This document shows positions 46,239 through 58,099 of a stretch of DNA of 64,000 nucleotides, piece by piece (the stretch's first letter is position 1; each line of letters opens with the position of its first letter). The stretch lies in assembly GCA_963556695.1 (NCBI GenBank), contig CAUWAG010000019.1, positions 1,583,165 through 1,647,164 of the forward strand. The letters run 5' to 3'. The position numbers and the translations under genes were made by a program. The notes below the pieces were generated by a model that was given only the letters and a program-made list of their open reading frames with translations, had not been told where the DNA came from and did no database searches. The stretch comes from Anthostomella pinea (Eukaryota > Ascomycota > Sordariomycetes > Xylariales > Xylariaceae).

Positions 46239-48382
46239 AACAGGCATCGAACTTGGTCCCGATACGGCCCAGGGAATCGTCAGCAGTGATGCCGCGATAT
46301 GGAATGATATGAATGGGATATCTTAGAACCGTTAAAAGGACACACCAGTCTGAAGTTGTATTCAGAAAGACCTAATTACCTTAGTCGGACCAGGTTACCG
46401 ATATCTAGCGAGGTTGTTTCTTCGCCGGCAGCCTCCTCTGGAAGGTTCTAGTCGACACAGTCGACGAGTCTGCTCATGTCTTTCGTTGCCCATTCTGCAG
46501 CTGGGCCTCTGTGTCCCTTCCAGTCACTTTTAGGAAGCACCCACTGGAAGACCCAAGCAGTGGCACACGGGCTACTACAAAGCCAAGTGCTTCCTGTAAG
46601 AGATCAATTGGGACGTCAACCATCATGGCGTAGATGGTATCGACGGATGTGTGACCGTGCTGTGCCAGTTGACAAAAGGGGCAGATATGGCTTGCGAGAA
46701 ACAGCCCGTCAACCACTTTCCACACAGTCCACCGCGAAGCGAAGGTAGGGAGAGAGCCACTGATTTGAAAACCATCACGACTTCGAAGAGGCCGATGCAG
46801 TGACAGATACTTGGTTGGTGGCTGTTCGGAATCATCAATGGGTCCCAGGTCACTATGGTGGGTATGAGAACTTGACACAGCTCTTGCGACTGGAGAGGAT
46901 ACGTCCGGCTCAGGCGGACTTTAGGGGAGTTGATCTTGTCAAGATATGGGAATAAGCCAATGGATGGCGACAGCAAGCGCAGGAGGCGACAATAAGGTTG
47001 TTTTAACCAGACTGGTTGGTACTTGCCTCGATTCTGCCCTTCCACGCTGCTTTGATACTGTAACTTGCCTGCTCTCATCGCTCTCCTGAATTTCGCACCG
47101 CCAGCAGTTTCGGGTTGACCTCGATTATGACGAAGACGACAGCCTGGAATACCCTCTTTTGGGCAGCGACATGGTCTCCTCGAAGTTCGGCTCGGATGAA
47201 AGGCAAAGTCCAGCTGGAAGGCAGTGCAACAAGCTGGAACTGGTTACCCTGGCTGCAGTTGAGTCACCTGTCTCAGAAGGACTTGAGCGAAGGACAGCTT
47301 GAGCAGCGGGATGAAAAGGTTCCTAAGTTAATTTTCCGGAACCTATGCAGTTACTCGGGGCTTCCTAATTGCATAAGATCAGGGCGAGCATCCCGGGCGA
47401 GTTCAGGTAGGCCTGACTTTTACGCCAGACTCATTGAAGCCCACGCTTTGCGATGCGACAGGAGGCTAGGATTGCGTATGCGACGCATGAGCGTTGTCGT
47501 TACCATGGCGTATCCCTGACATCTGAAAGGCGGCTGGATGCCAACACGAAAACATGTGTCAGTTGAATGCTGAGAAGTTGCCTGCCTTCCGTATCGGCTT
47601 GCTGCACCATAATGTCCCGCTGTGCTAATTTCTATCTCGGCGAAACCCTTGACGACAAACGGCACGGGTCACAACTGTTCGCGAGCTGTATGTCTGGGCC
47701 GGGCATCCCGTTGTGTCGGGGCCGTTGGAATAAATGGATATATTCCCGTCGGTCCAGCTACATCCAAAATCCCGGTTGCAACTGGCCTACGGTGCAACAT
47801 CCACCCGTTTTCTTCTGTCACATTGGCCTGGAGGTTGTGATTTAGTTCCGCGAAGAATCTTAGCTATTGTCGGAGCTGTTTTTCGACGTTATGACCCAAC
47901 AGGTTGCCACGATACCCTGTACGGAGGTCTCACTGGGCCGATGCCTCGGATGGTGTCGCGACGGAAGAGGTGCGTGAGGAAGCCGTCAAAGTGAGGAAGC
48001 CGTCGCCTCTTAACATGAGGTATTTTGATACTCGGCATTTCGTGGGTAGGTTATTAATGGTGCTGCACTGGACGCGGGACAGTCGCATTGACCTGAGCCA
48101 GAGTCCAAGAGAGCCTCCAGCTCAAAGACAAGGGCAAGATCGCTCAAACCCGGAATTATAGTGGCGACTATAGCATTGAGATCAACGCGTAGATAAGTAT
48201 CAGACAAAGTAGCTAGCTACTTAGGTAATTGGTAAATCGAGGATATGTGCTTCGAAGTAAGACCTGGTATCAGCCACAGCTGACAGCAGCAGACGTCTCA
48301 TAGATAGGTTAAGTTGCCAGAAATGATAGCCAGAGCCAATAGCCCAATGCCCTCCGGCAGTCCCACCCCATTGCAAGGATGG
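46239..48382. other. 2.1-kb region with fragmentary coding-like pieces, no confident gene
   Basis: A plus-strand stretch at about 46455-46590 reads HVFRCPFCSWASVS, reminiscent of a zinc-finger fragment, and 47108-47300 reads an acidic segment (VDLDYDEDDSLEYPLLGSDM), but neither connects to a start, stop or splice partner. These may be remnants of a decayed gene. No repeats or RNA genes were seen. Confidence 0.35.
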
Positions 48383-51300
48383 CTACTCATCATCCTCACC
48401 ATCCTCATCATCGCTCTCGACAACAAGTCGTCCATCTTTGTCTTCGGTAGCGCGTCCAAAGTAGTCTGCGATCTCCCCTGGCGACAGGTCCTTCTGGATG
48501 GGCACGGATTCTTGCAGCATTTTGGCAATGGCATTGGCCTTGTTATTTCGCAATTTAGTCATGCGTGTCTCGATGCTTCCCTTGAGGAGGATGCGCATAA
48601 GATAAGTATCCTTTTCTTGCCCGAGGCGGAACACTCGACCAAAGGCTTGCTCCTCCACGCAGGCGTTCCACCAAGGTTCGGCCACAATGACTCGGTTGGC
48701 ACGCTGCAGGTTGAGAGCTTCTCCTCCGCATTTGATAGACATGACCTTGGGCGTGTTAGTCTCACGGTTACGATGCGGTAGTTGATCGGATGCGTAAGGT
48801 AGACACTTACCAGAACCTGGACATCGTCTTTCTCCTCGAAATCTTCCACAATCTGCTGCCTGGTTTCTGTCTGGAAGTCTCCGACATAATAGGCGTAGTT
48901 GACGCCTATTGAATCCAAGGCACGGCCGATGCTGATACATCCTTCCGTGAACTGTTCGAATATGATGATCTTGTCGTCGGGGACCTCGGCCAGCCAAGTT
49001 CGGACGCAGCCCACAATGGCGGTTGTCTTGGCTTCTTCAAGGCCCTCGAAATCGCCGCTGTCCATTGCAGCAAAGACAGGAGATTTGACCTGACACCTCG
49101 GCATGCGCCCGTAAAAATCCACACCCGGCCGCTTGCCCCCGTCCCCCACGCCCTTTCGGCCAGACCCTTGACCATGTGGTGATTTGAACACCAGGTCTCT
49201 TCTCATGACAGCAGCGAACGTCATGTCGTGGACCTGAGTCCTGAAGGAGGAATCCTCGATGTGGCACTGGGGGCATTTCGAAGCTTCTACGGCTTCCAGA
49301 ACTCCAGGGAAGTTCTGGAGGCAACGTAAGCAGAATGTGTGCGAACACTGATAATGTCAGTAGGAGTGACATATTGTACCAATCGACCTACCACTTGAAT
49401 CTTCAATGTCTGTTCCGATTCCTGGTTGCAGAGCTCGCATAACTGGGAAATTGCTTTGAGAGGGAGGGTTAGTATTGCTCACCTCCTCAATAGGAGCTCT
49501 TCCGACCACCATACGTACCTGGCTCCTGACCTGCCGCCGCCTTATGGTAATAACTGCGTAATTGCACCAGCCAGTCGTACCACGGGTTCTCGCCAGGCTG
49601 GAACTTCAGGTCTTGTATGACCTCCTCAACGGCCCCGCAATCCTCTGCGTTTTGCATCATTGATTTCATCGAAAAGAGGGTGCTACACATCTCACGCAGT
49701 CTGAGGATATGCGTCAGATTTCGCTTGGGTTTGTATCCCTTAGTACCGGATTTCCCTTTGGAGGCGCTTGCTTGGCCGAACTCAAATTCGTCCTCATTGT
49801 ACTGCGTGTTGAAATATGCGCGAAAGAGCCTTTCGAAAGCCCTGCGCCATATTTGTCAGTACATTGTTGTTCAGCAGAAGGAAATGAAGACCTACTTTAT
49901 GATGGGCTTCTCATGCTTCCCAGGTGAGACGATCATCACTTCTCTTTTGTCGGCGGCCAACTCGAAAAATTTGAGGCCCATGATCTCGTCTCGAAGATCT
50001 CTGCCTGGGTTTAGTACGTGTATGATTCATCCAAAGAGTGATACGTGACAGACCTTCTGATGGCCACCTCCTGCACCATGCGGTCAAGCCTGTACTTTTT
50101 CTGTTTTTCAGATTTGTTAGCATTGTCCCGCTGCTGTGGGGAGTTCATGAGTACCTTGACAAAATCTTTGACGAAGTGCTTGAAGGTCGTAATCCACGGG
50201 GCGCGTATCAGACTCAAGTACCCCCAGAGCTCTGCGAAGCAAGTCAATATGATATTCCAAACATCATATACCCGAGACTTGCCATTTAGAGAGTTCAAGA
50301 TAGGTGTACCCGTGAGCATCCAACGGTACTGCGCATCTATATAGTATGCGGCGAGGTGTGCTAGTGTCAAGTCAGCCAGGATATCACTTTAGTCTCCCGA
50401 GGAGGATCACTCTGTGTCTTGTAGTTCACAACCCTATGTGCTTCATCGCACACCAGTCGGTAGAACTTGGTCTTGAATAGGTCATCTAGGTTGGCAGAGT
50501 AGTTTTTATGCAGCTCTTCAATCGACCAATTGCCGCTTCTGACGTATTTTGCTTGTGTCGCGTTCACAAAATCCTTGAGCAATGCTTCATAGGTCGCGAT
50601 GCTAAAAGGGAAGGTCAGTCACTGACTAACGTTCCATCATCTCAACGTATGCGAGCACTTACACGATGTCGTTCTCCTCGAGGCATGATCGCAGGTCGCG
50701 CCCACGGGTCTTCAATAGGCTTTGACGGTCGTAGATGATTGCTTTGAGATCAGTGAACTTCCCTACTGCGTTGATGAGCTGTTTGGTCGAGCCCGAGGGG
50801 CTTAACCATAAGGTAATCTTTCGTCCAGCCGCAAGGTCAGCAGGCTGAGGATGGTTTGCGACAATGGTGGCTAGGGTCTGAGCAGTCTTCCCCAGGCCCA
50901 TGGTATCCGCGTTGATACCCCCATTGGGACCAAAGCGCGACATCTCGCGTCTGAGCATGAAGTCTGCACCCAGGAGCTGGTGATGGTACATTGGAAGCTT
51001 GAAGTTCTTCAGCGACCACTTGTCTCCTTGAGGCTTGCAATTATTGAGACCCATGAGCCTAGCAGCCTTGTTGAGCTCGTTCCAGCCTGCCTTGGTCAGG
51101 TGTATGTCTTTGCTGGTGGCCATGAGCTGCTCTCGCAAGGCCTCTCTCGTCGTTGTATCGGCTGCGACGATTGGATTGGCTTCGAGGTCGGTTGGCATAA
51201 CTGACTCCCCCCGAGGATTTACCATAGCAAACTTGACAGTACCGGTGTCCGCTTGCCCAGCTCTCCGTTTGCGCGGACCAAGGTTGGTATGCTGAGGCGG

Positions 51301-51942
51301 CCTTTTCTCGCCTTGTTGATCGTCTTCATAGCCGTGCGTCCCGGGAAATTTGAGCTCTTTCTCGAATTTTCGGTTCTCCCGTTCGTGTGCAGTCCTAGAA
51401 TCCCGCGCAATCTCACGGCGTTTGACGACCTTGACTTCATTTGGGTCAAAATCGCCATCATTGGGATCGTCAGCATCCGAATCAGTTGTGTATGAATCGT
51501 GGCTAGCAGCATCGCCGTTGTCGTTGCTCTCTGGGTTGGCGTCATTGGCATGTAACGCAGCAGCTGCTTGATTGCTTTTTTGATCGAGACAATCAGGCTC
51601 TGAGGTACCTGCAAAAGTACGGTCCAGCTGCGGGTTGGCCTCAATCTTCGCCTCGGCAGGGTCCAGACTTTGGTCGTTGGGAGCCTGCTCGATATTCTGA
51701 CCCTGTTGCGGATTGTCCTCAGTCTTCACCCTGGTGGACTCCAGGCTTTGGTCTTCCTGAGCCTGTGTGATTTTCTGATCGAGCTCCGCAATTTGGTCAT
51801 CGAAGTTGCGGATCATCTGCGGCCCCAAGAGCCTAGAGACATCGATGGTGGCCTTGAACATCATTATCTCTGTTCGCTTATCGAGGAGCTGGTGCAATGA
51901 AGACCGTCCATCGCCAGTATTCACCGGTGCAGATGAAGCCAT
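48383..51942 (-). CDS. SNF2-family DNA-dependent ATPase with embedded RING finger (Rad5/Rad16-like)
   Basis: Nuclear chromatin/DNA-repair motor with a ubiquitin-ligase-type RING. Nine exons: 51942-50663, 50601-50411, 50360-50283, 50231-50054, 50000-49896, 49841-49519, 49453-49392, 49347-48811 and 48745-48383, 1,038 residues. Motif I is DTMGLGKT (346-353; Thr where DEMGLGKT is usual), motif II is DEAH (479-482), then RWMLTGTP. The RING is C724-x2-C-x12-C740-x-H-x2-C-x2-C748-x15-C764-x2-C767, placed between the helicase lobes as in Rad5/Rad16. Lobe 2 includes GGEALNLQRANRVI and motif VI QAFGRVFRLGQ. The tail is acidic. Intron 3 (50282-50232, 51 bases) uses a GC donor. The ~300-residue N-terminus is low complexity and acidic. 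Confidence 0.92.
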
Positions 51943-53695
51943 GATGACCGTCGTGAAGCCGCAGTCGCTTTACCGAGGGGTCAATGCTAGTTGTGAAGGC
52001 TTGACGTGGGCATGAGCGTGAGGTGAGACGTGCGGTTTGTGGAGAAGGGGATGTCAGATAGATTCTTGCAGAGGTGCATGTACCTTGTCGCGGGATCGAT
52101 TTCGTCGAGCCACAGAGATTGCGGCATTACTCCTTAGGAGGAGAGCTTGATCGTAATTAGTATGGGGCTCAGGGTGAATCGTGATGAAAACTATGCGGTA
52201 GAGAAGTAAGGAGTCAATGTTGACGTAGAATTTTGGGCTAGGTAAGAGCAGGCGTAATGAAGTGGAATATTGGGAAGGTAGGGCCGAAGGTAAGGTGAGT
52301 GAGGTAAATTGATGCGAATGCCGTTACCAGTCAGTTGGATACGGCGGAATAGATTTCGCCTGATGATGCTTACCTATGATGGATGACGGGCTTTGGCAGA
52401 CGAGATAGTACGGCGTCTCCAGTGGACCAAATTCCCTTGGATGGAGTACTTGTATGAAGTAGGCGAGGTGGCTAGCCTCATCGGTACCTTGAGAGGTGCG
52501 GATGATTGTTGTAAAAGTCCTGGAGGAAAGGGGGGTGATTGTGTGGATGTATTCTCCTGTCCCTCGTTCGGTGGCTGGTTCGTGATGCCTCAGACGACTG
52601 ACCCGAGTATTTGCCAGAAGTAAGACGTGGCGCCGCCTGAAAGCGGATCACTGAATAATTGGGTGCACGAGTAGTAGCGTTGCAGGAGGTGAAGGATGGA
52701 ACGAAGTGATTGAAGGTTGGCTGAAGTTGGAGATGGTGCGCAATTAGCAGAATGAGGCTGAGGTGTTGTCAACGAACTGGAGGAAGGACCTGGCTCGGTA
52801 GGATCCCCGACTCACGAAACTGAGGTGATGAATCTGCAGGTTGGGATGTGTAAGATGCTGCAGTCTCAAGTTGAATAAGGACTGAGGCGAGATGCCAGTC
52901 AATCTGGTGGTGAGAAACAACCAGATTGTATATGTGCAGCTCGAGTAATTGCTGCCTCGAGGGACGAGATGGGCAAGTCATGAGGAAGTTAATCACTGAA
53001 GAGGGGAGTTGATAATTTAAGCGGGAAGGCACGAGAGACTTGGGTATCTATGCCAACTCGAAGCTATCATGAATCGCCTCCGCGGACGACGTAATGTGGC
53101 AAAGTGTGCAACTTGAGGTGGTGGGAGATGTGATCAGCTCAAAGGCGCCGAGCCGAGTCAGGATGTGGCCGCCCTATTCATCCGTACTTCCTTCCTCATG
53201 CGCGACGCACACCGTTACTCCCGTTACTCTAAGATATAAGAAAAAAGAAGTGCAGTTCAGTAGACTTCATTTTTTTGCAACCCGTTCGATATGCCACAGA
53301 CCTTACCCGCTCTCCCGACTTTCCTCCTACCCACGCATCATGGGGCGGACAGTCCGGCCCCGGCTGCCTTGCGGCTGCAGACTGCATTGGCGGGTCATCT
53401 ACCCCCCTTGTTATGAAATAATCATGGCTCATGCTGCCAAACAGTGCGTAGATGGTTCATATGGTTGATATTCGTGTATGAGTTGCTGATCTGACTGAAT
53501 CTGTTGTTGCGTAGTCTCTGTTAGTGCCCCAAAATGCCCCAATGGCCCCCCTGATCAGTGTGCACTGCCACCCCCTGACGCCACGGTGGCTTGCGTGCCA
53601 TTCAATTCTTGCGTCTGGTAACGGTCTGTTCCTGACACCCGGTTCTGCCCTGGCTCTCCATCAAGCTTGCTACCCTACCGACTCTCATCTTTCCA
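51943..53695. other. 1.75-kb intergenic region upstream of the helicase gene
   Basis: Purine-rich with many short GGTGAG/GATGAG runs on the plus strand. The frames (52393-52623, 53094-53468) lack family resemblance. Nothing else seen. Confidence 0.4.
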
Positions 53696-54211
53696 CTATG
53701 TCAACAACTGATCCATAACTTCCTGCCTCCCCATTCGTACTCTGCAATGGAATATATCGTATGGGGTCCCGTCGGTGACACCGCGCTGCTCCAGGCCCAG
53801 TCCGCTCGATATGTGAAATTTGGCCATAGTGCTCTCCCTTGCAACGATCTTCAGCCGTTCCCGATCGACGACACCAATCGACCAGTCGGCCACGTTCAAG
53901 ATTAGGTTCTCTGGCCCATGTCACAATGACGGAACTTGAAGGGTGGGACAATCCATGGTTAGATCTCGGCAGTTCGCGCCAAGTATCTGGCATGAGTGGT
54001 CAACGGTTGCTCCGAGTGTGGTCATCAACCTGTCAGAGAAGTTTCTCCTATCAACCCCGCCAATGTAGTCAGCCTCCCATGCTTCCAACTCCTTCCAGAT
54101 GCCTACGACTCGCTCAGCATGACGCCCATCTCGCGCATGTTGTAGATATTCTCCGCTTGAACAGCCGGTTCTTGAGTCTTTGACGTCTCTTCTCAGTTCT
54201 GTAACACCCAT
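53696..54211 (-). other. possible relic of an uncharacterised gene
   Basis: Two coding-like minus-strand segments: 54211 down to about 53925 (EYLQHARDGRHAERVVGIWK, then YIGGVDRRNFSDRLM), and about 53903-53696 (NVADWSIGVVDRERLKIVAR to a stop). They lie in different frames with no usable splice pair between them. Upstream, splice-like signals near 54280-54410 could add exons, but the joins are ambiguous. I recognise no family. It may be a decayed gene or chance. Confidence 0.25.
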
Positions 54212-54816
54212 CCTCTGAGGTCCACCCTCAGTCAGTCAGTCTCCCATGTTCCGACGTCTGGTGGGTCGTACTTACGGGTTGCCTCGGACTTACGGGTTAT
54301 TCCCGGTCTGGTAATACCTCCCCGTGGAGGTTACAACCTGGGAAGACATTGGGTCGATTGGCAACCACGTCGGCTCATGTGCGACACGATCGAACTTGGA
54401 AGTTACTCACCCAGTCCCCAGGACCAGAGAATCAGAAGGCATCCTGCATCCGCTTTGGAGATTGTGGTCCCTGGTTCTGCAGATTGACCGTCGATGCCGA
54501 CATACTTTAACCCCGTGAGCGGACTTAGTGGAAATTGTCCATAAACTCCGGAACACTGCTGAAGTTCGACCGCCTCCCAAGTTGAAGCAACTCGCATATA
54601 TACTTTCATTCGACTCAACCGGTCGAAAGGGGACGAATCGAGCAGTGTCCTATGTCGGTTCAGGCCATTGTCTTCCCTGTCACCCTCCGAAGCCTTGAAC
54701 ATACAAGGTCCTAAGCCCGTTGTCGAGACTGTTCCTCACTTCAACTCGTTCTCACATAACCTCTCGACTCGCCGTCAGCCCCCCGCCTTCTAGCTTTACC
54801 CCGTCCACCCTTCAAA
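54212..54816. other. upstream region of the aldo/keto reductase gene
   Basis: Contains a TATA-like CATATATAC at about 54595-54603 (roughly symmetric, so it could serve either strand) and C/T-rich sequence before the AKR start. Confidence 0.4.
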
Positions 54817-56050
54817 ATGGCCCATATACTCGCGCCCGCTACCGCCCCGGCTACCGAATTGGGTCGCTACCGGATCCTCTCCTCCACCGCCGGAGTTCGA
54901 GTCTCCCCACTTCAGCTGGGAGCCATGAGCATTGGCCAAGCATGGGAGAAGGAGTTGGGTTCCATGGACAAAGAAGCTTCATTCGGACTCCTCGATGAAT
55001 ACGTCTCGAGTGGGGGAAACTTCATGGATACCGCCAACGATTATCAAGATGATGAATCCGAGGCCTGGCTCGGTGAATATTTCGAGAAGAGGGGTACCCG
55101 CGATCAAATGGTCATCGCCACGAAGTACACCACGCATTATCGCAAGCACGACCTAGGCCTGGCGGGAATCAATTACTCGGGGAACCACAAGAAGTCCCTT
55201 CGCCTCAGTGTGGAGGCGAGCTTGAAAAAGCTTCGTACCTCCTATATCGACATCCTCTACCTGCATTGGTGGGACCACACCACCTCGATTGAAGAAATCA
55301 TGGACTCCCTCCACGTCCTCGTAGAGCAAGGCAAAATCCTGTACTTGGGCATGTCGGTAAGTGGCCGGACCATTATCCAATCACCCCCCTCCGCTCCGAT
55401 GTGCACGCTATGTCTTCCTACGAAATCAGAGCGCGATCGAGACTAATACCATTCAAAAGGACACCCCAGCATGGATTGTTAGCGCCGCCAACTACTACGC
55501 CCGCGCCACGGGCAAGACTCCCATCAGTATTTACCAAGGCCGGTGGAGCGTCATGCTGCGCGACTTCGAACGAGAGATCATCCCAATGGCACGCCATTTC
55601 GGAATGGCACTTGCTCCATGGGGTGCCATGGGTGCTGGCAAGTTCCAATCGAAAGAAGCAATTGAAGAGCGGAAGCGTAAAGGCGAGCCACTTCGAAGCA
55701 TCCGGGGCTCTGAGCAATCCGAGGATGAGGTCAAGATCAGCGAAGCTCTCTGTAACGTCGCTGCCGAGCATAGCAGCGAAAGTCCGACTGCGATTGCTCT
55801 GGCCTATGTCATGAGCAAGTATCCCTATACGTATCCCATTCTTGGGGGTAGGAAGGTCGAGCACCTGAGGGACAACATCGCGTGTCTGAAAATCACTCTG
55901 ACGGAACGACAAATCGAGTACTTGGAAGGCATCATTCCTTTCGACCCGGGATTCCCCAGCAATCTCATAGGGCCGGATCCGAAGGTTACTGGGAAAGCTA
56001 CCGCATTACTGGCTGCCAGCGGAAATTTCAACTTTGCGATCGCCAAGTAA
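54817..56050 (+). CDS. aldo/keto reductase (norsolorinic acid reductase/aryl-alcohol dehydrogenase-like)
   Basis: NADPH-dependent carbonyl reductase of the AKR superfamily; nearest by motif to NorA/AAD-type enzymes. Two exons (54817-55356, 55460-56050; 103-base intron, GTAAGT to AAG, with a CTAAT branch site) give 376 residues. The catalytic tetrad is complete: Asp71 and Tyr76 (FMDTANDYQ), Lys103 (IATKYTT) and His150 (LYLHWWD). The C-terminal half has [20 protein letters not shown] and the cofactor-binding [15 protein letters not shown]. NorA-like genes occur both inside and outside toxin clusters; no polyketide synthase is nearby, so this is more likely a general aryl-alcohol or aldehyde reductase. 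Confidence 0.93.
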
Positions 56051-56211
56051 TCCCAAACTCACACGTCGACTAGGAGGCTGAAACCTCCGTGCCTCGAGGA
56101 AATCCCATAGGTGCTTACATTTTACAGCTTGAAAATGCCATTCGCAATCTCTATACTCTCAACTCTCGTCGTCATCATGTTGCGTCTGAGTGATGCAAGC
56201 GTTGAGGTCAA

Positions 56212-56231
56212 CCCCCCCCCCCCCCCCCCCC
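56212..56231 (+). repeat. C20 homopolymer
   Basis: Twenty consecutive C residues 160 bases downstream of the AKR stop codon; the length may be uncertain in the assembly. Confidence 0.9.
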
Positions 56232-57306
56232 GAACAAATTGCCTCAATAATTCCGATTCATCATCTCCGCCGTTCGATTTATAGGATCCGTATTCTCCCC
56301 TACTCGTCTGAAACCACCTTTGAACCAGCGACTCTTCCAACAGCCTCGGCCACGCATACTCAAGCCTACCCCCACTTACACTGTCTTTCTTCAGCTTTGT
56401 CCCCGTAGTAAGGTCACTTCGCGATCTAGAATATAGCATCACCCAAACCCCCGATCGACGCCCTCTTGAGCAATGTAGAGATTGCCACTCGCATCCTCGG
56501 CTGTAACTGCGGGTCCAGGGCAAGGCTTGCAGACGACCCAGTCATTGACATGGGGGTCTTCTGCCGCTGGAATGTAGTGCATTGTCAAACCGCAGACCTT
56601 GATCTTCTTCCGGAAGCCCCTGGTAACACATGTTTCTTGTTGATGTACGGAGCCCAGGTGTCCGTAAACCCTACAGGACCCGCTGTGTGGCAATGACGAT
56701 GGGTGATGGGCGATGGCTGGGTGACAGGGCAACGGGCGCGCCATCTGTTGCGTTGCGTATGGCCGGACGGCATGCCAAAGTGCCAAACAGAGAAAACCAA
56801 GTGTAACAACGTCGAAAGGAAGCTGCAGGCTTGACACATCATCAAATGCGAAACAAGAACAGCAGTGATTCGACAGCGGCCACACGACTCGACGAAATGG
56901 AAGACTCCCTTTGGCCTACACATTCAAGGATTTCCACCAACGAGGCTATCGGACTTGGCACTGGCAGATGCCGCGAGGCATATGGCCATGCACATGGCTG
57001 CAGCTCTCTTTTCCCAAACCACCCCGCTCTCCCTGTCAGCGTGGAAGATACCAGTCTTATCACTGCCCGATCTGGCCGGGCACCGTCCGAAGCACCTTGC
57101 GAGCTTCCGGCGTTTAAGCTGAGCTTGCAGTTCTCGGGTCAACTGAAGAGCGAACATTCGTGGTGCTTGACGAAAAGGCTGGCGTTATGCCCGGCGGGGT
57201 TGTAGATTTATGGCGCATGCTGCTAAATGTGGAGCAATAGACGCGGAGGAACGAGCGGAAGAACGAGCGGGAAAACAGGTCGACCCGACGTGCCACAACC
57301 CGGTCT
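56232..57306. other. intergenic region with one coding-like fragment
   Basis: On the minus strand, about 56640-56439 reads KKIKVCGLTMHYIPAAEDP and continues acidic/hydrophobic to a stop; I do not recognise it. The rest shows only short overlapping frames. Confidence 0.35.
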
Positions 57307-57399
57307 GGCCGTATGGCGCAATGGTCAAATGCGCCTGGTTGTGTTCTCGTTTGTGCGGTGGGCGACGAGAACAAGTGGGTTCGAATCCTGCTATGGCCC
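57307..57399 (+). ncRNA. tRNA-like sequence with intact acceptor, D and T arms but no normal anticodon arm
   Basis: A seven-pair acceptor stem forms between GGCCGTA (57307-57313) and TATGGCC (57392-57398). An A box/D arm reads TGGCGCAATGGTCAAATGCG, and a B box/T arm reads GTGGGTTCGAATCCTGC. The 40 bases between are not a standard anticodon arm plus intron: the only strong pairing is a 7-base hairpin (GTTCTCG with CGAGAAC). There is no terminator-like T run directly downstream. It is either a tRNA pseudogene, a tRNA with an aberrant intron, or the head of a tRNA-derived SINE. Confidence 0.55.
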
Positions 57400-58099
57400 C
57401 CTTCTGACCCGGCTTGTGCGAGTCGACAACCAGCACACGACAGTGGAGAGGCCCCTTATCGCAGAGCCCGATAGCCAAGCAGCTTGTCTCCACAACACCC
57501 ACTCCTGCGAGGGTTTTCCCCTTATGGTTTCCTTCGCCAGCAGATAACAAACACCTATTTCACCCACCAATGCGACATATATCGAACGGCTACTGGAACG
57601 ATGTGTGTACCAGAGTACTGAGGTTCACTGGGTCGCTTAGTCACTGGACAGGAGGTTTTTCTGACAGAATCGTGCTTGGGTATTGACTAAAACCATCTGG
57701 TCACTCCAGATTGGTACCGCTACAGCGAGGATAGGCTCGTGCGCGGATCTGAATGTATCTAGACTGACACCTCTATAACCTTGCGATGCAATGGCTCTGG
57801 GAGGCGTGGTTTGCCCTGTTGAGGGACTGCACCCACGATAAATACAAAACAAACAAACAAAACACAACCCGGTCTACGACGAGGACCACATAAACGCGCT
57901 CTGGAGGACATCGACTCGCGCGTCCACACCTGCGACATCCAGATCGCCCCGTTCACCGTCTTCCGCCTGTCGCAAAGCCCCGGAAGTCAGTGCTCGGCCG
58001 ACCATAACCAGAGCACCGAGGTCTCGACTCCGTCACCATCACCCCAATCACCCCCATCACACCCCGCCGCTTGGGGACAACTGCATCATGTAACGGCTC

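Noticed and set aside
47115..47519. 134-codon plus-strand frame
   Set aside because: No resemblance to any family; an overlapping frame looks more coding-like but is also isolated.
54403..54702. Extra 5' exon for the possible minus-strand gene at 53696-54211
   Set aside because: A splice path can be drawn, but it needs several ambiguous choices and overlaps the likely promoter of the aldo/keto reductase.
54817..56050. Aflatoxin/sterigmatocystin-type cluster suggested by OrdA-like P450 and NorA-like reductase
   Set aside because: The two genes are 47 kb apart, on opposite strands, separated by housekeeping genes, with no polyketide synthase; both families have many unrelated members.
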